Positions 6,558 to 7,814 of a stretch of DNA of 7,814 nt are shown piece after piece. Position 1 is the stretch's first letter; every line of letters begins with the position of its first letter. Location: contig JAKSCF010000320.1 of NCBI GenBank assembly GCA_022360735.1, forward strand, positions 1-7,814. The letters run 5' to 3'. The translations under genes were made by a program, and so were the position numbers. Origin of the DNA: Clostridia bacterium. Lineage in GTDB: Bacteria > Bacillota_A > Clostridia > Peptostreptococcales > JAAYPU01. A model generated the notes under the pieces. The model was given only the letters and a program-made list of their open reading frames with translations. It did not search any database and had not been told where the DNA came from.

Positions 6558-6595
6558 GTGATGATATAAATTAAATATTTATTACGAATGATCAC
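6558..6595 (+). repeat. Interrupted inverted repeat in front of phnD (possible operator or leader hairpin)
   Basis: Arms GTGATGAT (6558-6565) and ATGATCAC (6588-6595) pair at 7 of 8 positions. Inside them ATAAAT (6566-6571) pairs with ATTTAT (6577-6582) around a 5-base loop, with a 5-base bulge (TACGA) on the right. The left arm overlaps the candidate -10 and the right arm ends 4 bases before the AAAGGAG ribosome site. The arms are centred 30 bases apart, which suits an operator on one DNA face, but a weak leader hairpin or chance in AT-rich DNA are equally possible. Confidence 0.3.
6562..6570 (+). promoter_or_regulatory. Candidate extended -10 promoter of phnD
   Basis: TGATATAAA matches the extended -10 pattern TGnTATAAT with one mismatch in the hexamer. 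No good -35 lies 17-18 bases upstream, and TTGATA at 6549-6554 is too close to serve. Transcription would start near 6577, leaving a leader of about 38 bases before ATG 6615. If real, it lets the transport genes be expressed separately from the enzymes. The AT-rich background makes chance matches likely. Confidence 0.33.
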
Positions 6596-6599
6596 AAAA

Positions 6600-6606
6600 A
6601 AAGGAG
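6600..6606 (+). promoter_or_regulatory. Ribosome binding site of phnD
   Basis: AAAGGAG lies 8 bases before ATG 6615. It selects this start over the in-frame ATG at 6588, which precedes the ribosome site and would put charged residues ahead of the signal peptide. Confidence 0.85.
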
Positions 6607-6614
6607 AAAGAAAA

Positions 6615-7658
6615 ATGAGAAAAACATTTTCAATACTGATGATTATCACTGTATTAATGGGTACTCTAGCAGGGTGCTCAACAGAGGGACAACAAGTTGG
6701 CAATGATGATTACGACACCATTACAATGGTATGGTATCCAAATGAATCCGGAGAAGATTTGAAGCCCGCACGTGCAGAATTTGGAAGAATGATTGAAGAA
6801 GCAACAGGTAAAAAGGTTGACCATAAGTTGACTACAGACTATGCGGTAGCCATAGAAGCACTTGTAAATGGAAATGCACATATTTCTTGGTTAGGCGCAC
6901 AAGGATATATTCAAGCACATGATAAAAATGATAAGTTACTGCCATTAGTGGTTAACAGCGGGAAATCAGGTACGTTGGAAGATGCGGTATACTACAGCTG
7001 GTTAGCCGTTAAAAAAGGAGACGAAGAGGCGTATAAAAGTGGAAGCGGATATTCTATAGACAACATTCAAGGTAAAAAGTTCTCATTTGTTTCCAATAGC
7101 TCTACATCAGGCTTTAAGGTTCCCTCTGCGGCAATTACTGCTTACTTCTCCAAAAAGTCTGAGTGGTCAAATTTGACTCAAGAGGATTTACTGGAAGGTG
7201 GAAAAGATAAAGTCTTTAAAGAAGTATTATTTGGAGGATCACATCAAGGTTCCGCAGTGAATCTTTTAACCGGGAAAGCGGATGTTGCTGCATTTTGTGA
7301 TACATGTGTGGATGCCTATGTTGAATTTGTTGATGGAACCAAAAACCGTTCAGGTGCTATTTATAAGGTAAAAGATAACGCCGCTAATCCATTTAATACG
7401 ATTCCCGGTAAAGCGTTTGTGCTGATAATGGCTACCCCGGTGTTAAATGCGCCATTTGTTGTTAATACAGAAGTCTTAAGTGAAGAAGATTATAATACCC
7501 TTTTAGAACTCTTTACATCGGATGAAATGGCTGATAATGAAAAAATATTTGTTCCTAAAGATTCAGAATTTGTAGGACTATTTTCAAAAAAAGGAAATGA
7601 AAGATTTATTAATATCGATGATTCATGGTTTAACCCAATTCGTGAATTATCTAACTGA
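6615..7658 (+). CDS. phnD: PhnD, phosphonate ABC transporter substrate-binding lipoprotein
   Basis: PhnD captures phosphonate outside the membrane and delivers it to the PhnC/PhnE importer. The 347-aa product has a lipoprotein signal peptide: MRK, a hydrophobic stretch and the lipobox LAGC with Cys21 as the lipidation site, as in Gram-positive binding proteins anchored to the membrane. The mature part has the two-lobed phosphate/phosphite/phosphonate-binding fold of the family. Marks are VWYPNESGED at the start, FGRMIEEATGKKV, GNAHISWLGAQGYI, the SNSSTSGFKVPS ligand loop, GGSHQGSAVNLLTGKADVAAF, and IPGKAFVLI near the hinge. Ligand choice among phosphonates, phosphite and phosphate cannot be read from this, but the C-P lyase neighbours favour phosphonates. 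A CDTC motif (Cys228, Cys231) is unusual for an extracytoplasmic protein. phnC follows after 58 bases. Confidence 0.93.
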   Translation: MRKTFSILMIITVLMGTLAGCSTEGQQVGNDDYDTITMVWYPNESGEDLKPARAEFGRMIEEATGKKVDHKLTTDYAVAIEALVNGNAHISWLGAQGYIQAHDKNDKLLPLVVNSGKSGTLEDAVYYSWLAVKKGDEEAYKSGSGYSIDNIQGKKFSFVSNSSTSGFKVPSAAITAYFSKKSEWSNLTQEDLLEGGKDKVFKEVLFGGSHQGSAVNLLTGKADVAAFCDTCVDAYVEFVDGTKNRSGAIYKVKDNAANPFNTIPGKAFVLIMATPVLNAPFVVNTEVLSEEDYNTLLELFTSDEMADNEKIFVPKDSEFVGLFSKKGNERFINIDDSWFNPIRELSN

Positions 7659-7716
7659 GAATAATGGGTTTGTTATTTTAGCAAAAGATTGAAAACATTT
7701 ATGAAGGGGAATTAAT

Positions 7717-7814
7717 ATGGCGTTGTTAGAAGTAAAGAATGTATCAAAGCAGTATAAGCAAACAAAGGCTTTATCCAATGTTAATTTCTCTGTTAAGGAA
7801 GGAGAGTTTGTTTC
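7717..7814 (+). CDS. phnC: PhnC, phosphonate ABC transporter ATP-binding protein (N-terminal part only)
   Basis: The first 32 codons of an ABC ATPase run off the right edge. The visible part is the first strand and A-loop region: MALLEVKNVSKQYKQ, then ALSNVNFSVKEGEFV, which leads to a Walker A motif that would begin just past the window. The KALSNVNFSV pattern matches PhnC and its place directly after phnD supports it. The start is ATG 7717 with AAGGGGA at 7704-7710. It would energise the importer fed by PhnD, and a permease gene (phnE) is expected next. The fragment alone shows only an ABC ATPase; the name comes mainly from context. Confidence 0.85.
   Translation, partial: MALLEVKNVSKQYKQTKALSNVNFSVKEGEFV

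Larger units (their letters stand above)
6478..6614 (+). other. Intergenic region before phnD
   Basis: This is the longest gene-free stretch, 137 bases and very AT-rich. No open frame with a ribosome site is seen in it. It holds a repeated octamer TTGATATC (6492-6499 and 6549-6556), a candidate extended -10 promoter (6562-6570), and an interrupted inverted repeat (6558-6595) just before the phnD ribosome site. There is no GC-rich stem with a T-run to end the upstream operon, so read-through from the C-P lyase genes into phnD remains possible. Confidence 0.6.

Noticed and set aside
7660..7679. AATAA/TTATT with following T's after phnD, considered as a terminator
   Set aside because: The all-AT five-pair stem with a loop of eight is not stable, and phnC follows with its own ribosome site as part of the transporter operon.

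Overview
The window carries most of a carbon-phosphorus (C-P) lyase (phn) operon, all on the + strand. The DNA is AT-rich by eye, with AT-rich codons, strong AGGAGG/GGTG-type ribosome binding sites and a Gram-positive-style lipoprotein binding protein. This suggests a low-GC Firmicute, most likely a clostridial-type bacterium. The genus cannot be told from the window.

Layout: the 3' end of phnH (to 230), phnI (243-1343), phnJ (1348-2205), phnK (2207-3052), phnM (3071-4249), a hexapeptide-repeat acetyltransferase of the phosphonate-linked family (4253-4873), phnL (4882-5604), a PHP-domain phosphoesterase resembling the cyclic phosphate hydrolase PhnPP (5656-6477), a 137-base gap with candidate regulatory structure, the phosphonate-binding lipoprotein phnD (6615-7658), and the first 32 codons of phnC (7717 to the window end). 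From phnH to phnL the genes are 1-18 bases apart, so they are almost certainly co-transcribed and translationally coupled. Gaps widen to 51, 137 and 58 bases before the PHP gene, phnD and phnC.

How the genes work together: PhnC/PhnD (with a permease expected beyond the right edge) import phosphonate. PhnI with PhnG, PhnH and PhnL couples the phosphonate to C1 of the ribose of ATP, displacing adenine. PhnM removes diphosphate to give ribose 1-phosphonate 5-phosphate. PhnJ, a radical-SAM enzyme with all its signature cysteines and glycyl-radical glycine present, cleaves the C-P bond to give an alkane (methane from methylphosphonate) and 5-phosphoribosyl 1,2-cyclic phosphate. The PHP enzyme probably opens and dephosphorylates this cyclic phosphate to ribose 5-phosphate and phosphate. 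This would replace the PhnP (and so PhnN) branch of E. coli. PhnK and PhnL are the paired ABC ATPases of the core complex. The acetyltransferase may protect against or prepare aminophosphonates.

This is a recognised pathway rather than a new system. The points worth a second look are the four-cysteine, zinc-ribbon-like insertion in PhnK, the PHP-type end of the pathway, the uncharacterised acetyltransferase, extra cysteine motifs in PhnI and PhnD, and the promoter/inverted-repeat structure in front of phnD. No tRNA, rRNA, CRISPR, insertion sequence or convincing terminator was seen.
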